Source: Bacillota bacterium (lineage in GTDB: Bacteria; Bacillota; Clostridia; Christensenellales; Borkfalkiaceae). Taken from it: DNA of 6,443 bases. Positions 4,212 through 6,443 of the stretch are shown here, piece after piece. The stretch lies in the NCBI GenBank assembly GCA_021768985.1, contig JAETTR010000073.1, forward strand, positions 1-6,443. The letters run 5' to 3'. Within the stretch, counting starts at the first letter, position 1, and each line of letters begins with the position of its first letter. The notes under the pieces were generated by a model that was not told the DNA's origin, did not search any database, and saw only the letters and a list, made by a program, of their open reading frames with translations. The position numbers and the translations under genes were made by a program.

Positions 4212-6443
4212 TTATTCCGTAATCGCCAAATCTTCGAGCGTGGTCTCTACGCCGTCGAGCGTGTAGACCTTTGCGTCTGCCCCTTCGCCCACGACAAGGT
4301 GCGCCGCAACCGAATCCGTTGCTTCGACGTATTCGCCGAACGTTACGTTTGAAACGGTGCAAACACTGCCGTTACTGGTTGCCGCAACGCCGACGTAAGC
4401 GGAAAGCCCTTCCACCGTCTTTTCCCATACGGGTTCCCAACCCGTGCCGATAAAGAAATACACGGTGAGCTTATCGCCGTTGCGCACGCCGCGCACCTTT
4501 AAGCCTTCACCCTTGAGCGCCTCGCTCACCGCCGAAGCGTCGCTCTTGTTCAAAAAGTCGTCTACCGTCTCACGGCTATCCAAACTTCTGTCGTTATACG
4601 CGCTTGCGCCCTGAATACTATCGTTCCCTTTCATGAAGAACATGAAGCCTACCGTCTTATTGGCAACGGGCGACATTCCAAGACGAATAACAAAGCGTTG
4701 CGTCCAACCCCAGCCTTCGCCTGCGTCGAAATCGTACTTCACTGTGAACTCGGTCATGTAGTGCTCGCCCGTAACCGCCTTGTCGGCAAACGAAACGAAA
4801 GATGCGCAGTCGCCGTTGGCATGATTGTTATGGTCTATGCTCACCGTGCCGTCCGTATCGCTTACGGTTACGTTGCTTGCGCGATCATCGACATACAATT
4901 CAAGATTATATTCGGTTGTATCCGCGTTCACCGTAAAGGTTACAGGCTTAAACCCGTCGATAATCATGATATACTTACCGGGATAGAGCGCGGTTGCCGA
5001 AAGCTTGCTTTCCGAAATCGTAACATTTTCTTCGGTAAATCTTGCAACCTCGTTGTAGAGATTAAACGCACCCGTCGGAGCAGTCGTTTCCTGCTTATCG
5101 TCGCCCTCTTTGTCATAGACGGTGACGTTAACGGTAAGATTTTCTATCTTTACGATATTCAGCCCTTCGAGCGTGGTATTGTCGCCGTCCGCCGTGATAT
5201 ACGCGCCGTCTTTCGTAAAGTACGCGTACTTCTCGTTGGTTTCCGCCACGAACGTACCGAACGAGATATTCGAAACGGTAAAGGTACTGTCGGGGCAGCT
5301 TGCCGTAATTGCTATTTCCGTACCAAGTCCATCTACCGATTTTTCCCAAACCTTTACCCATTCATCGCCGAGAAGTAAACGGACGGTAAGTTTGCTGCCC
5401 ACTCTCATAGCTCTGATCTGCAAACCGTCGCCTTCAAGCGCGGTTTTGAACGCAGTGGCTTGCACGCCCGTAATTCTGAACGGATTACGCCCGAAGTCGG
5501 AGCCTTCACCCATAGACATATTAGCGAGAACAAACTCGTTTCCCGTTACCTGACCTTCTCCGCCGCGGAAGAAGAACATTACACCGAGAGGCGCTTCCCG
5601 ATTGGACGAATTGCCGAGTCTGATTGCAAAGCGCTCTCCCCAAGATGCTTCGGAACTATATTTCACCGTAAGCTCAGTCATGTAATAATTGCCCGTAATA
5701 GCGTTATCTTTCAAATAGACCGTAGCAACGTTGTCGTTAAGTGCAACATGATCGAACTTAAACTGCAAATCCTCTTCGACTTCCGAAGGGGTCACGCGGC
5801 TGTCGTTGTTCGAAATTTCAAACTGCGCGTGCTTCTGATAGAGTTTGATCTCTACCGATTTCGTATCACGATCCACCGTGAAGGCAGCGGGATAATAGCC
5901 GTCGATTTCAATCGTGTATTTCCCGAGGAAGAGCTGCGCCACGGAAAGCTTACCGCCCACGATCGTTACGTTCTCTACGCTGTCGGAAGAATAAGTATGA
6001 TTCGTAAGCGTGAAGGAGGTCTCGGGAGCTTCGGTAGCATTTCTCAAACCGTCGAACACGGCAACGTTAAAATCTGCGGCAACGGCAACGCGCGCAAGCT
6101 TTTCGAGCGTAGTTTCCGTGCCGTCCGTCTCGAAGTAAGCAGTATTTGCGCCCGAACCTGTTGAGAAGTGCGCATACCGCTCCTGCGTTGCCGCGTTATA
6201 ATCGAAGTAGGAAAGATCGGAAATCTGGGCGGAACCGCCGGGGCAGGCGATTATGAACGTGATTCCCGTGCCGAGATCCGCGCTCCTGACGTCCCAAACC
6301 TTTTCCCATTCGCCGCTGACCAAAAAGCTGACGCAAAGACGGTCGCCGCTTCTCGACGCGCGCACCTTTAAGCCCGTGCCCGCAATGCTGTGAAGCACGT
6401 CGCTGAGTTTTGTAGCGCTTTCTTTGAACATGTCGAACGGATC
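4212..6443 (-). CDS. Large multi-domain repeat protein, probably extracellular, 5' end beyond window; function unknown
   Basis: The frame is open to the right edge, giving 743 residues plus a TAA stop. The first ATG in the window (6431) lies inside a repeat, since DPFDMF just before and at it aligns with internal copies, so it is not the true start. The protein is a tandem array of about 310-residue units. Module A is a beta-rich, possibly concanavalin/LamG-like sandwich, with YMTELTVKY or YMTEFTVKY, then RFAIRLG or RFVIRLG, GVMFFF or GFMFFM, GDGLQIRAMR-type, W.KVWEK-type and TVSNISFG-type segments. Module B is prealbumin or carboxypeptidase-regulatory-like, with LFLGKYTIEIDGYYP and LYPGKYIMIIDGFKP followed by TFTV. 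Such modules typically bind carbohydrate or act as stalks, but no family is recognised with certainty. The C-terminus ends at TLEDLAITE with no membrane helix, sorting signal or lysine tail. Any signal peptide or catalytic domain would be in the missing N-terminal part. It leads the visible operon, 61 bp before the esterase. Confidence 0.88.
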   Translation of the reverse strand, partial: DPFDMFKESATKLSDVLHSIAGTGLKVRASRSGDRLCVSFLVSGEWEKVWDVRSADLGTGITFIIACPGGSAQISDLSYFDYNAATQERYAHFSTGSGANTAYFETDGTETTLEKLARVAVAADFNVAVFDGLRNATEAPETSFTLTNHTYSSDSVENVTIVGGKLSVAQLFLGKYTIEIDGYYPAAFTVDRDTKSVEIKLYQKHAQFEISNNDSRVTPSEVEEDLQFKFDHVALNDNVATVYLKDNAITGNYYMTELTVKYSSEASWGERFAIRLGNSSNREAPLGVMFFFRGGEGQVTGNEFVLANMSMGEGSDFGRNPFRITGVQATAFKTALEGDGLQIRAMRVGSKLTVRLLLGDEWVKVWEKSVDGLGTEIAITASCPDSTFTVSNISFGTFVAETNEKYAYFTKDGAYITADGDNTTLEGLNIVKIENLTVNVTVYDKEGDDKQETTAPTGAFNLYNEVARFTEENVTISESKLSATALYPGKYIMIIDGFKPVTFTVNADTTEYNLELYVDDRASNVTVSDTDGTVSIDHNNHANGDCASFVSFADKAVTGEHYMTEFTVKYDFDAGEGWGWTQRFVIRLGMSPVANKTVGFMFFMKGNDSIQGASAYNDRSLDSRETVDDFLNKSDASAVSEALKGEGLKVRGVRNGDKLTVYFFIGTGWEPVWEKTVEGLSAYVGVAATSNGSVCTVSNVTFGEYVEATDSVAAHLVVGEGADAKVYTLDGVETTLEDLAITE
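4215..4892 (-). repeat. Protein repeat unit 3 (module A complete, module B missing)
   Basis: Module A is full length: ASNVTVSDTDG, YMTEFTVKY, RFVIRLG, GFMFFM, GLKVRGVR, W.PVWEKTV and TVSNVTFG. Its GLKVR anchor is 307 residues after that of unit 2. The unit stops at TTLEDLAITE, where units 1 and 2 pass into module B, so the array is cut at a module boundary. Confidence 0.8.
4893..5837 (-). repeat. Protein repeat unit 2 (complete, about 315 residues)
   Basis: This is the only complete A+B unit in view. Module A runs from the FEISNNDSRV segment through YMTELTVKY, RFAIRLG, GLQIRAMR and TVSNISFG. A linker with ITADGDNTTLEGL leads to module B (LTVNVTVYD, LYPGKYIMIIDGFKP, NLELY). An acidic, Thr-rich insertion (residues DDKQETTAPT) sits inside module B. 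Confidence 0.8.
5838..6443 (-). repeat. Protein repeat unit 1 (5' part cut off)
   Basis: It carries the last part of module A (GTGLKVRASRSGDRL, then W.KVWDV) and a complete module B (TTLEKL, then FNVAVFDGLR, LGKYTIEIDGYYP, VEIKLY). Its GLKVR anchor lies 316 residues before that of unit 2. Confidence 0.8.

Noticed and set aside
3023..4222. Open frame of 399 codons on the plus strand opposite the esterase
   Set aside because: It is fully antisense to a gene with clear catalytic motifs. Its product is Arg/His/Ala-rich with no domain, and no good ribosome binding site was noticed. It is a by-product of the codon bias on the other strand.
4698..6164. Open frames of 226 and 234 codons on the plus strand (4698-5378 and 5460-6164)
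   Set aside because: Both lie opposite the repeat gene, and their similar low-complexity products simply mirror its repeats.
6429..6431. ATG at 6431 as the true start of the repeat protein
   Set aside because: The frame is open to the window edge, the residues around it align with the interior of module A, and no signal peptide follows.

Overview
The window is a single-direction run of four protein-coding genes, all on the minus strand, packed head to tail in what looks like one carbohydrate-degradation operon. In transcription order (right to left) they are: a large extracellular-type repeat protein whose 5' end lies beyond the right edge (6443-4212); a secreted, C-terminally membrane-anchored SGNH/SASA-type carbohydrate esterase (4150-2606); a glycoside hydrolase family 42 (GH42) beta-galactosidase-type enzyme (2540-597); and the N-terminal part of a glycoside hydrolase family 3 (GH3) beta-glucosidase/beta-xylosidase-type enzyme that runs off the left edge (600-1). 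Gaps are 61 bp, 65 bp and a 4-bp ATGA overlap. There is no RNA gene, mobile element or CRISPR array, and no gene-free stretch over 300 bases.

The organism is most likely an anaerobic Bacillota (Clostridia-like) bacterium, plausibly from an animal gut. The reasons are strong purine-rich AAGGA/AAAGGAG ribosome binding sites, a Gram-positive-style surface layout (signal peptide, InlB-like repeats, C-terminal membrane helix with a poly-lysine tail), roughly balanced base composition, and cysteine-rich cytoplasmic enzymes. This is inference from style, not a taxonomic identification.

The genes suggest a division of labour. The repeat protein and the anchored esterase would act outside the cell, the esterase removing acyl (probably acetyl) groups from a decorated glycan. 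GH42 and GH3 have no signal peptides and would hydrolyse imported oligosaccharides in the cytoplasm. No transporter or regulator is visible, so the substrate cannot be fixed; a beta-galactoside-, arabinoside-, xyloside- or glucoside-containing acetylated glycan is compatible.

The two most interesting points are (i) two mutually exclusive perfect inverted repeats in the leader of the esterase gene, one of which would bury its Shine-Dalgarno sequence and the other free it, and (ii) the tandem repeat of about 310 residues in the large protein, built from a beta-sandwich-like module plus a prealbumin-like module, which stops just as a further module should begin.
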